Assembly: GCA_022448645.1 (NCBI GenBank) | Contig: JAKVBZ010000084.1 | Location: forward strand, 1-22,713 | DNA: 22,713 nucleotides | Direction: 5' to 3' | Origin: Pirellulaceae bacterium | Lineage (GTDB): Bacteria > Planctomycetota > Planctomycetia > Pirellulales > Pirellulaceae | Part shown: piece after piece, positions 16,507 through 22,713 of the stretch | Layout of the letters: every line of letters starts with the position of its first letter | Numbering within the stretch: the first letter of the stretch is position 1 | The notes under the pieces: generated by a model | What the model was told of the DNA's origin: nothing | The model's input: the letters and a program-made list of their open reading frames with translations, nothing else | Databases searched by the model: none | Position numbers and translations under genes: made by a program

Positions 16507-17770
16507 CAATAAATCGCATACCCTTGCCTTCGAAACGAGGCAGGCTGCCTAGAGGAACACAATCAACATCGACCTTGAGCCCTAGTCGCAAGTGGAGTTC
16601 TTTGGCAATGCGGTCCGCATCCGCTAATCGATCTTCTACCTCAACAGTCAGGTTGTCCATTTCACCGTTAGTACGCGCGGTCATCCGATACTCAACGACT
16701 TCCGGAAAGCTGTGCAGTATCTGTTCGACGGAACTAGGAAAGATGTTGACGCCACGAATGATCATCATGTCGTCGACCCGTCCTAAGACACCGCCTTTCA
16801 ATAAAACGAATTTGCAAGGACCGGTAGCAGTCCAGGTAGGACGAACGAGGTCCCGCGTTCGATAACGGATAACCGGACAGCCGTCGCGGCCCAGCGTTGT
16901 AAGTACAAGCTCGGACAACTCACCTTCGACAGCCGATTTACCACTTTCGACAGATAGAAATTCAGCAATGAATTCCGCCTCATTGACATACAGCCCTCCA
17001 CCATCTGGGGCCGCATATCCCCACGGCCCCACCTCACTGGCTCCACTGTGGTCGATGACCTTGGCGTCCCAGATCCTTTCGATCCGGTCGCGCACTTCTG
17101 GCAGGGATCCACCCGGTTCTCCGGCAACGATCAGGCGAGAGACGTCCAGCGAAGCCACATCGATCTGGTTTTCGTTGGCTACGTTGGCCAGGTAAAGCGC
17201 GTAGCTAGGCGTACAAAACAATACTGTGGCACGACTACTGGCCAGTAAGTCTAGCCTTGCCACAGACGTCATGCCTCCGCCCGGAATGACCAGACATCCT
17301 CTGGCGATGGCAGCGTCAAATGCCGACCAGAAACCGATAAAGGGGCCAAAGGAAAACGCCAACATGGCTCGGTCGTCAGCTCCCAAATCGGCTGTATCCA
17401 AGACATATTGCCAGGTATTGATCCACCATTGCCAGTCTTCGGTCGTGTCGAGTACTACCAGTGGACGTCCACGTGTGCCTGATGTGCGATGAAATCGAAC
17501 ATATCGCTCATAGGAGTATGTCAAATTAGCAGCCGCACGTGTTTCGTGAGACGACCGTCCCAACTCCTCCTTATACGTAAATGGCAAGCTGGACAACTGT
17601 TCCAAACTTTCCAGCGGTAACTTCAACGAGCCCAGTTTTTCGTTGTAAAACTGGTTTTGTGGAAGAATTGTCGACAGCAAATGATTAAGCCGCTCAATCT
17701 GGTGACTGGCTAGTTGCTGCGGGGTGAGCTGTTCGAGCCGCCGACGTTCCATAAAAACTGAGTCATTCAT
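16475..17770 (-). CDS. PaaK-like adenylate-forming CoA ligase
   Basis: A 431-aa member of the phenylacetate-CoA ligase (PaaK) group of adenylate-forming enzymes, which activate a carboxylic acid with ATP and join it to CoA or another thiol. Family signs: the ATP-binding loop TSGTRGRP (96-103), FSFGPFIGFWSA (139-150), GASEVGPWG, YRTRDLV, GRVDDMMIIRGVNIFP and the C-terminal LPRFEGKGMRF with the expected lysine. Length equals typical PaaK. The true acid substrate cannot be read from the sequence, and no phenylacetate catabolic genes lie nearby. It is transcribed away from the STAS gene and overlaps the DUF971 gene, which suggests one transcript. Confidence 0.88.
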   Translation of the reverse strand: MNDSVFMERRRLEQLTPQQLASHQIERLNHLLSTILPQNQFYNEKLGSLKLPLESLEQLSSLPFTYKEELGRSSHETRAAANLTYSYERYVRFHRTSGTRGRPLVVLDTTEDWQWWINTWQYVLDTADLGADDRAMLAFSFGPFIGFWSAFDAAIARGCLVIPGGGMTSVARLDLLASSRATVLFCTPSYALYLANVANENQIDVASLDVSRLIVAGEPGGSLPEVRDRIERIWDAKVIDHSGASEVGPWGYAAPDGGGLYVNEAEFIAEFLSVESGKSAVEGELSELVLTTLGRDGCPVIRYRTRDLVRPTWTATGPCKFVLLKGGVLGRVDDMMIIRGVNIFPSSVEQILHSFPEVVEYRMTARTNGEMDNLTVEVEDRLADADRIAKELHLRLGLKVDVDCVPLGSLPRFEGKGMRFIDERQSTRAPD

Positions 17771-17917
17771 AACTTTATGATAGGTTTTCCGCGCCGCCGG
17801 CGAAACCGAGTGTCAGGGTGTAATTGTCGTGAGAAGTTGATTGTGCCCCATGGCGAAGAACGGTATGCTGAAGTCGTCGATGGACTTTGCCTCTCCTCCC
17901 AAGCTAGTGGAGTTCCC

Positions 17918-18427
17918 ATGGCTGCTGAGGAAAAAACGCAGATTCGACTAGGCCGCACCAAAACAGGCTTTATTGTGCGGGTCAGTGGAAGAGGCACCGT
18001 TTGTGAAAGTCGCTCGCTGCACGAATTTGCTCTGGGAATTGCCGACGACGAAAGCTGCACTCTGATCATCGACCTGTCACAATGTGACTATCTCGACAGC
18101 ACATTTCTAGGATGTTTGGTGGACCTGTTTAAGCGTTTCAGCAATCGCTCCGTGGCGCGCCGTTTTGAGATCATTGCGAATCAGGAACGCTGTCACGCGT
18201 TGCTGTCTGCGACTCGCCTGCAGAATTACTTTCCTCTCTGTGAACAACCTCCTCCGCAAGAGGACGATCTCCTTAACCTGGAAGTTGGAGAACTAGACCA
18301 CCGTCAACGAGGCCAGCACATCATGGAATGCCATCGTCGATTGGCAGAAATAGGCGGTCCTAACCAGGAAGTATTCAAACGGATTGCTGACCAATTGGAA
18401 TTCGAATTGAACAAAGAAATCAACTAG
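17918..18427 (+). CDS. STAS-domain protein (anti-sigma antagonist-like)
   Basis: A 169-aa cytoplasmic protein with an N-terminal STAS domain (about 8-105), the fold of anti-sigma factor antagonists such as SpoIIAA. The key strand-loop reads LIIDLSQCDYLDSTFLGCLV; S61 of the DST triplet matches the serine phosphorylated in antagonists. About 60 further residues after the domain (LNLEVGELDHRQ to the end) are helical and not part of the usual fold. The frame is open from 17777, but I start at ATG 17918, because it has GTGGAG 5 nt before it and the preceding 47 codons (Arg/Cys-rich) are outside the domain. No partner kinase or sigma factor lies in the window. It is divergent from the PaaK-like gene. 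Confidence 0.8.
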   Translation: MAAEEKTQIRLGRTKTGFIVRVSGRGTVCESRSLHEFALGIADDESCTLIIDLSQCDYLDSTFLGCLVDLFKRFSNRSVARRFEIIANQERCHALLSATRLQNYFPLCEQPPPQEDDLLNLEVGELDHRQRGQHIMECHRRLAEIGGPNQEVFKRIADQLEFELNKEIN

Positions 18428-18490
18428 TTCGGGATTTCCAGACAGGTCGAATCAAGGTCGTGCAAGTCATTGCGGGAAATGGATGCTCGT

Positions 18491-18512
18491 TGCAGGGTAC
18501 AAAGTTGTACCA
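18491..18512 (+). repeat. 22-bp palindromic repeat, copy 1
   Basis: Core GGTACAA-AG-TTGTACC (18496-18511), preceded by TGCAG and followed by A. It matches the minus strand of 19935-19956 at 21 of 22 positions. As a hairpin it has a 7-bp stem, with only 2 nt between the arms, which favours a protein-binding site or a cruciform over an RNA loop. Confidence 0.75.
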
Positions 18513-18785
18513 CTCTCGACGCACACCGAAAAACGTAAAAGTTATAACGATTAAAATCAGTTGTGCGCTAGATTCCACTGGAGGCATGTTGCGATGCTTC
18601 ACGCTCATGTTGCCGTTTCGCAAATCCGTGAAAAAAAGCGACGACCCTGAAAAGAATGTGTTACGCTAAGGAAAGAGAGGCAAAATCACCGGTTATCTCA
18701 AAGTTTTCGGCCAAAGGTGCTTAGCGCCTGCTGTTCTGGATTTAGTGAGAATTCCGGTTAAACCAATTCCAACGTTGCAGGCCAA

Positions 18786-18812
18786 CTGCCGAGAGGACGG
18801 TTGACTCGGCAG
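18786..18812 (+). other. Perfect 8-bp hairpin in DUF1573 upstream region
   Basis: CTGCCGAG (18786-18793) and CTCGGCAG (18805-18812) around an 11-nt loop. The left arm can alternatively pair CAAC/CCG with CGG/TTG of the loop. It ends 70 bp before the start codon; no T-run follows. Regulatory leader structure or operator are both possible. Confidence 0.35.
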
Positions 18813-18882
18813 GAATGATGCGACCGCGTTTAACCAGCATCGTCCTGGGCTGACATTGTTACGCGCACGGGGAGCTACAGAG

Positions 18883-19875
18883 ATGAAAAGGGCCGCGCTT
18901 GTACTGATCTGTTTGAATTTGATTCCAGTCGGTGACATGACTGCAAAGGACTGGGCGCATAAAGTCTTTAAAGTTCATCGGCACGACTTTGGTGACGTTG
19001 CCAGGAATGCCAAGTCAGAGTTTGTCTTCGAGATCGAGAATCCTTTCACAACCGATCTTCACATCGCTGGAGTGCGTACGAGTTGTGGATGTACAACGCC
19101 TAAAATTCTCAAGAAAACGATCACGACTTACGAAAAAGGCGGCATCCTAACTGTCTATAACACAGACCGGTTCCAAGGGCGTCGTAGTGCCACGTTGACC
19201 GTGACCTTTGACCGCCCCCACTTTGCCGAAGTGCAATTGACAGTCCAAGGAAACATACGCAACGACATTGAAATCAACCCGGGCGTCATTACGTTTGGGG
19301 CGGTGGATATGGGTCAGACGAGTGAGCAAAAAGCCCAAGTGCGCTATCAAGGCAGGCGTTCCTGGGAGGTCGTCGGATTACGAGGAGAGAGCGAGTATTT
19401 TGACATCGATTTTGTGCGACTTGGCAACCACTCGAACGCCTTCGAAATCGTGGCTCGGCTGAAAACCAATGCCCCTGTTGGATACTTCCAGGAACAAGTC
19501 ATTTTGATGACCAACCATCCGGACGGAAGCGAATTTCCGCTAAGTGTTGAGGGTCGCATTGTACCGCCCGTAGTAATTGGTCCCGCCGTATTGCATCTCG
19601 GTGTCATTCAACCTGGTCAAACGGTTTCAAAAAAGATCGTTGTCCGTGGGAAAAAGCCGTTTCGCATCGTGTCCATCGAACCAAAAGACGAACGATTCTC
19701 TTTTCAAGTCCCCACAGAGGCTAAGAAGATTCATATCGTCCCCTTGAGTTTTACTGCTGGTACCGATCAGGCAAAGATCATCGAAACCATCGAAGTCGTC
19801 ACGGATATTGGCGCAGGCGTCACTGCCACCTGCCAGGCTTCAGCGGCAGTGATAGATTCGATCGCCAGCAACTAG
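18883..19875 (+). CDS. Secreted DUF1573 protein
   Basis: A 330-aa exported protein. The N-terminus MKRAALVLICLNLIPVGDMTA is a signal peptide with cleavage probable after residue 21; a Cys at 10 is inside the hydrophobic core, not a lipobox. DUF1573 domain at about 26-125: FKVHRHDFGDVARNAKSEFVFEIENPF, with the SCGCTTP motif (67-73) typical of the family. Two more immunoglobulin-like repeats follow (about 126-220 and 225-310: INPGVITFGAVDMGQTSEQK; IGPAVLHLGVIQPGQTVSKK). I chose ATG 18883 over the upstream start at 18856 because GGGGAG sits 8 nt before it and the signal peptide begins there. Such proteins are abundant in planctomycetes and Bacteroidetes; function unknown. Two inverted copies of a palindromic repeat flank it. 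Confidence 0.85.
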   Translation: MKRAALVLICLNLIPVGDMTAKDWAHKVFKVHRHDFGDVARNAKSEFVFEIENPFTTDLHIAGVRTSCGCTTPKILKKTITTYEKGGILTVYNTDRFQGRRSATLTVTFDRPHFAEVQLTVQGNIRNDIEINPGVITFGAVDMGQTSEQKAQVRYQGRRSWEVVGLRGESEYFDIDFVRLGNHSNAFEIVARLKTNAPVGYFQEQVILMTNHPDGSEFPLSVEGRIVPPVVIGPAVLHLGVIQPGQTVSKKIVVRGKKPFRIVSIEPKDERFSFQVPTEAKKIHIVPLSFTAGTDQAKIIETIEVVTDIGAGVTATCQASAAVIDSIASN

Positions 19876-19934
19876 TCTCGTCCGTTGTGGGAAGTAATTG
19901 AAGGACGGACCTGGCGAGTGCTCAAGATCCAGGA

Positions 19935-19956
19935 TGGTACAATTTTGTACCCTGCA
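19935..19956 (-). repeat. 22-bp palindromic repeat, copy 2 (inverted)
   Basis: Core GGTACAA-TT-TTGTACC on the plus strand (19936-19951), followed by CTGCA. It lies in the 104-bp gap between the convergent DUF1573 and pdxA genes, in inverted orientation to the copy at 18491-18512. It may serve both genes as a terminator-like palindrome or be a dispersed genome repeat. Confidence 0.75.
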
Positions 19957-19979
19957 TCTCGCATTCCTTCGGCCAAGTT

Positions 19980-21002
19980 TTAGCCGGCCGGTTTGGTTAC
20001 TACGGAACCCGCGTTGACCAGTCGAGTCGCCAGACGCATTGCCGTCTGCATGTCTTCGCAACTCGCCAGATTCTTGCCGGCGATGTCAAACGCTGTGCCA
20101 TGGTCCACCGAGGTCCGCACAATGGGCAACCCCAACGTGACATTGACGGTATGCTCGAAATCCATCAACTTCATCGGCACGTGACCTTGGTCGTGGTACA
20201 TCGCCACAACAAGATCAAACTTGCCGCGGCTCGCCTGCATGAAAAGGGTATCGGCTGGAAACGGACCTAGGCAGTCAATGTCCTGAGCCGTCGCCTGATG
20301 AATGGCAGGAACAATGTATTGGGACTCTTCGTCGCCAAACATGCCATTTTCTCCGGCATGGGGATTAAGTCCACACACTGCTATCCGAGGCTTCCTGCCG
20401 TGCAAGCAGATAAAGGCTTCATGCCCCATCTCAATCGTGCGTTTGATTCGCTGTTCAGAAAGTTTCGTCGCCTCGAGTAGGCTACAGTGAGTCGATACAT
20501 GGACGACACACAGTTGCTCATGGTATAGCAGCATACGAGATTCAGGCACGTTACATAATTCAGCGATGTATTCCGTATGCCCGCAAAACGATGCGTTGTT
20601 TAAGGCAACCGCCTCTTTGTTCAATGGGGATGTGACGATGGCTGCAGCCAGATTGTCCAAACAAAACTCCGTCGCTTGTCGCACATAGGCTAGGCCAGCA
20701 CGCCCACAAGCGGCACTGACCTGCCCGACGGTCAGCTGGCTTGGAACAAGTTGCTGAGCATCGAAAACAACAGCACCAGGTGCGTAATCCATTTGATCGA
20801 AGGAGGTCACGACCTGGTCGGGCTGAAAGCCGATCTGTTGGCCTAACTCACCAATCTGCCAGGATTCACCAACCAGTATCCACCTGGCAGAATATCTCAG
20901 CGGTTGATCCATTAACGCTTTTAACGTCACTTCGGGACCGATACCAGCTGGATCCCCGATCGAAATACAAATAGTAGGAAACTCAGTCGATAGTTTGTTC
21001 AC
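19980..21002 (-). CDS. pdxA: PdxA family 4-phospho-hydroxy-acid dehydrogenase
   Basis: 340 aa. PdxA oxidises 4-phosphohydroxy-L-threonine in vitamin B6 synthesis; the PdxA2 subgroup does the same chemistry on 4-phosphoerythronate or 4-phosphothreonate in acid-sugar catabolism. Seen here: ISIGDPAGIGPEV (14-26), SPLNKEA (125-131), GHTEYIAEL (141-149), the three metal histidines H172 (VSTHCSL), H215 (GLNPHAGENG) and H270 (YHDQGHVPMKL), and TSVDHGTAFDIAGK (297-310). The start is GTG 21002, supported by AAGG 7 nt upstream. It lies 254 bp after a DUF1537 kinase on the same strand. That partnership favours, but does not prove, the catabolic PdxA2 role; if this is the only copy in the genome, it would serve B6 synthesis. 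Confidence 0.92.
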   Translation of the reverse strand: MNKLSTEFPTICISIGDPAGIGPEVTLKALMDQPLRYSARWILVGESWQIGELGQQIGFQPDQVVTSFDQMDYAPGAVVFDAQQLVPSQLTVGQVSAACGRAGLAYVRQATEFCLDNLAAAIVTSPLNKEAVALNNASFCGHTEYIAELCNVPESRMLLYHEQLCVVHVSTHCSLLEATKLSEQRIKRTIEMGHEAFICLHGRKPRIAVCGLNPHAGENGMFGDEESQYIVPAIHQATAQDIDCLGPFPADTLFMQASRGKFDLVVAMYHDQGHVPMKLMDFEHTVNVTLGLPIVRTSVDHGTAFDIAGKNLASCEDMQTAMRLATRLVNAGSVVTKPAG

Positions 21003-21124
21003 TCTTAAACCTTAGATTATCTGGACTACTCTTGTCTTGTTGCCGTCGTACGTCACACTTCATCTATTGTTACAAACTTTGGGCTTATCGAGGAGGTATA
21101 GATTGGGTTGAAATGGACAAGATA

Positions 21125-21142
21125 CCAGGAAAATTTTCCTGG
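21125..21142. promoter_or_regulatory. Perfect 18-bp palindrome, candidate operator
   Basis: CCAGGAAAATTTTCCTGG is self-complementary over all 18 bases. It lies 123-140 bp upstream of the pdxA start, in the gap after the DUF1537 gene. A perfect palindrome with no loop is typical of a dimeric regulator binding site. No regulator gene is in the window, and no clear promoter was found beside it. Confidence 0.55.
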
Positions 21143-21256
21143 CATGTCACCAAGTCGACTCACAACAGCAGTCGGTTTTTAAAGAACATTGCAAAGGTAA
21201 TCATTGAGTTGAACGTCCATCCATCTTTCTGAAGTCCCTACAAACGCAACCGGATT

Positions 21257-22444
21257 TTAGCCCACGCCCCGGCTTGGCGCTTGGCGGATCAATTCAGCCG
21301 AAATATTGAAGAGCGTGTCATCTCTCCCAAAGCCCCCCGCTTTGGTCACTAGCACGGTCCCATCCAGGAGTCCATCGACTAGTTGTCCTTTCGCCATTCC
21401 AAGGTCAATTTGTTCTTGTAGGTTTATGCCCGTAGCGCCCGTCACATTGCATATCAATTGCAACGTGTCTCCACCCGTCACCACTAAGCTCGCCGTGCGA
21501 TTCCGTGCAACTTCTTTCAGGATAGCGTTCAACGATGAAAAATACTCCGTTCCCCAATGAACGTGCACGATCACATGAGATCCGCTGCGCATAGCTTTGC
21601 TGAATCTCCGTACGCCAACTTCGTTCGTTTCTGTTACGATGGCTGGACCATGCTTCACAACCACCTGCAACTGGCGTTTCGTCACTTCGTTGCGAGACCC
21701 AACAAAATAGACGACCGAACCACATGCTGTCTTCTCGTCTTTTGGCCACCAGCTTGGGTGCGTCACAAACAACCGACTATCGATACGAGCATATTGTTGT
21801 GCCAGAGGGTAAGCCAAACCAGCGGATCCAACAGGTAAAACGCGACTTGACAAAGACATCACGGATTGAGCAATCAATGCCAGGTCCTGATCATTTTCGG
21901 CATCAGCACAACAGATAGGAATCTTCTGCGACATAGCAAGCTCCATCAGCTCAACGAGGTGAGCGCTACCCTGCCGCACGTCATGAAGTCCAATTGACAT
22001 CACATCCATGTTGACTTGACTCTGAATCCGTTCGCTGACCTGTATCTTTTGCACCCCGTGAATTGTGTCCACATTCAATTCGCCATGGATCACCTGACGG
22101 CCCATCGCAGGAAACGCAGGGCAGAACACGACCATCTTGTCTGGGTGATGCTGCAGCACTTCGGCAATTTCGACGCCTAAGTTTCCCTGCAGTGTAGAAT
22201 CCACCTTTTTGTAAATTAAGTGACGGTGTTGCTGCACCAGGTCAGCTTGAGCTTCACGAACTTTGCTGGCGGCAAGCAACGGCGAGTCAGATCTACTAGC
22301 CGTCGAAACAACGACAATCTCTGCGTCAGGTGCTTGTGCGCGGTCGTTGTTCGTTTTGACACTAACACGGAATCCCTGGTCGACAAACTGGATCCCCGTA
22401 TCACAAGCTCCGGTCAAATCATCGGCTAAGATTGCCAGCCTCAT
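21257..22444 (-). CDS. Four-carbon acid sugar kinase (DUF1537)
   Basis: 395 aa, full length for the family. DUF1537 proteins are ATP-dependent kinases that phosphorylate the 4-hydroxyl of four-carbon acid sugars such as D-threonate or erythronate. N-terminal substrate domain: ILADDLTGACDTG (5-17), KKVDSTLQGNLG (79-90), VFCPAFPAMGRQ and VGSAGL (205-210). C-terminal nucleotide domain: VGSRNEVTKRQ (248-258), VTGGDT (322-327) and VTKAGGFGRDD (366-376), where the usual KSGGFG is KAGGFG. ATG start with an excellent ribosome binding site (22451-22457). The next gene downstream is a PdxA, the dehydrogenase that acts on the phosphorylated product in known tetronate pathways. A separate oxidising dehydrogenase or transporter is not in the window. 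Confidence 0.93.
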   Translation of the reverse strand: MRLAILADDLTGACDTGIQFVDQGFRVSVKTNNDRAQAPDAEIVVVSTASRSDSPLLAASKVREAQADLVQQHRHLIYKKVDSTLQGNLGVEIAEVLQHHPDKMVVFCPAFPAMGRQVIHGELNVDTIHGVQKIQVSERIQSQVNMDVMSIGLHDVRQGSAHLVELMELAMSQKIPICCADAENDQDLALIAQSVMSLSSRVLPVGSAGLAYPLAQQYARIDSRLFVTHPSWWPKDEKTACGSVVYFVGSRNEVTKRQLQVVVKHGPAIVTETNEVGVRRFSKAMRSGSHVIVHVHWGTEYFSSLNAILKEVARNRTASLVVTGGDTLQLICNVTGATGINLQEQIDLGMAKGQLVDGLLDGTVLVTKAGGFGRDDTLFNISAELIRQAPSRGVG

Positions 22445-22450
22445 CGGTCA

Positions 22451-22457
22451 CACCTCC
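22451..22457 (-). promoter_or_regulatory. Strong ribosome binding site GGAGGTG
   Basis: Minus-strand GGAGGTG 6 nt before the ATG at 22444; it settles the start of the DUF1537 kinase. Confidence 0.75.
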
Positions 22458-22610
22458 GTGTCGTGAGCGTTGCCTTAGCGTACTGTGGCCTAGATGTTCT
22501 GCCAAGGGCACCGTGAGAGATAGACAGATACAAACGAAAAGGATCACTCGATTTAAGTTGCGGAGACAATGACGCCGAACGCATGCTCAAAATCTGTTAG
22601 AATAAGAGAT

Positions 22611-22713
22611 ATGGACAGACCGGAAGGCAAGCAGTATCAACATCAAGTTGTGTTTCGGACCCTTTGTGTAGAGTTATTGGAACCCCGCGTGGTTCTTTCT
22701 GCGCAATCTTGGT
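22611..22713 (+). CDS. Start of LEPR-tagged large secreted protein, 3' end outside window
   Basis: The first 34 codons of a gene cut by the right edge. After a polar start (MDRPEGKQYQHQVVFRTL) comes ELLEPRVVLSAQS, the LEPR-xLL type sequence found near the N-terminus of very large extracellular planctomycete proteins, often rich in cadherin, dockerin or beta-helix repeats. Here the motif is VVL where LLS-type members have ILL or VLL. A -10-like TAGAAT (22598-22603) sits 7 bp before the ATG, so a leaderless or very short-leader transcript is possible if it is real; no -35 partner is seen. What follows outside the window is unknown. Confidence 0.75.
   Translation, partial: MDRPEGKQYQHQVVFRTLCVELLEPRVVLSAQSW

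Larger units (their letters stand above)
18428..18882. other. Gene-free stretch before DUF1573 gene
   Basis: Holds one copy of the 22-bp palindromic repeat (18491-18512) and the hairpin at 18786-18812. A 69-codon frame at 18460-18669 runs through the repeat and shows no protein character. The strong ribosome binding site GGGGAG (18869-18874) belongs to the DUF1573 gene. Confidence 0.55.

Noticed and set aside
17777..17917. 47-codon N-terminal extension of the STAS protein
   Set aside because: Arg/Cys-rich residues outside the domain, while ATG 17918 has a good ribosome binding site; the stretch is better read as the divergent promoter region.
18460..18669. 69-codon plus-strand frame
   Set aside because: Runs through the palindromic repeat and has no recognisable protein features or ribosome binding site; the repeat explains part of it.
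21032..21232. Possible small gene on the plus strand between kinase and pdxA
   Set aside because: AGGAGGT at 21091-21097 is striking, but the only in-frame ATG (21113) is 15 nt away, too far, and the peptide has no recognisable character; the palindrome lies inside it. Kept only as a remark.

Overview
The window looks like chromosomal DNA of a planctomycete, probably of the Pirellulaceae (Rhodopirellula/Blastopirellula-like). Several independent signs agree. There is an N-terminal LEPR-type tag (LLEPRVVLSA) on a secreted protein cut by the right edge. The tyrosine recombinase has the NLRSSRQTEL-type catalytic box usual in this phylum. A membrane-anchored squalene-cyclase/prenyltransferase-repeat protein, a DUF1573 protein, a GldA/GldFG/DUF4340 ABC module and a giant Glu/Asp/Gly/Ser-rich membrane protein are all typical planctomycete genes. 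lpxK implies a lipid A-bearing outer membrane. These are family recognitions by eye; no database search was run.

Layout. (1) 1-954: the 3' part of a tyrosine recombinase runs into a convergent initiator tRNA gene (tRNA-fMet, CAT, minus strand) and its terminator. This looks like one edge of an integrated element lying to the left. (2) 955-1639: a gene-free stretch rich in inverted repeats, forming the upstream region of the next gene. (3) 1640-4440: a prenyltransferase-repeat membrane protein converges on lpxK with a 55-bp 3' overlap. (4) 4778-10065: a 1156-residue membrane protein with a 465-residue low-complexity tract, then nadB (L-aspartate oxidase, NAD synthesis). (5) 10651-16039: a three-gene ABC module made of a GldA-like ATPase, a 992-aa fusion of GldF-like permease and GldG-like auxiliary domain, and a DUF4340 protein. 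(6) 16153-17770, minus: a PaaK-like adenylate-forming ligase overlapping a DUF971 protein. (7) 17918-19875, plus: a STAS-domain protein and a secreted DUF1573 protein. (8) 19980-22444, minus: a DUF1537 four-carbon acid sugar kinase followed by PdxA, a pairing known from tetronate catabolism, with a perfect 18-bp palindrome between them. (9) 22611-22713: start of a large secreted LEPR-tagged protein.

Most genes are single units or pairs of ordinary planctomycete functions. The parts that known families do not fully explain are the structured non-coding elements (alternative hairpins at 1544-1576, nested inverted repeats at 16046-16132, two inverted copies of a 22-bp palindromic repeat flanking the DUF1573 gene, and the 18-bp palindrome upstream of pdxA), the G10 tract inside the GldFG fusion gene, and the reading of the recombinase frame through a tRNA terminator and gene. 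I did not find a clear-cut new defence or mobile system.
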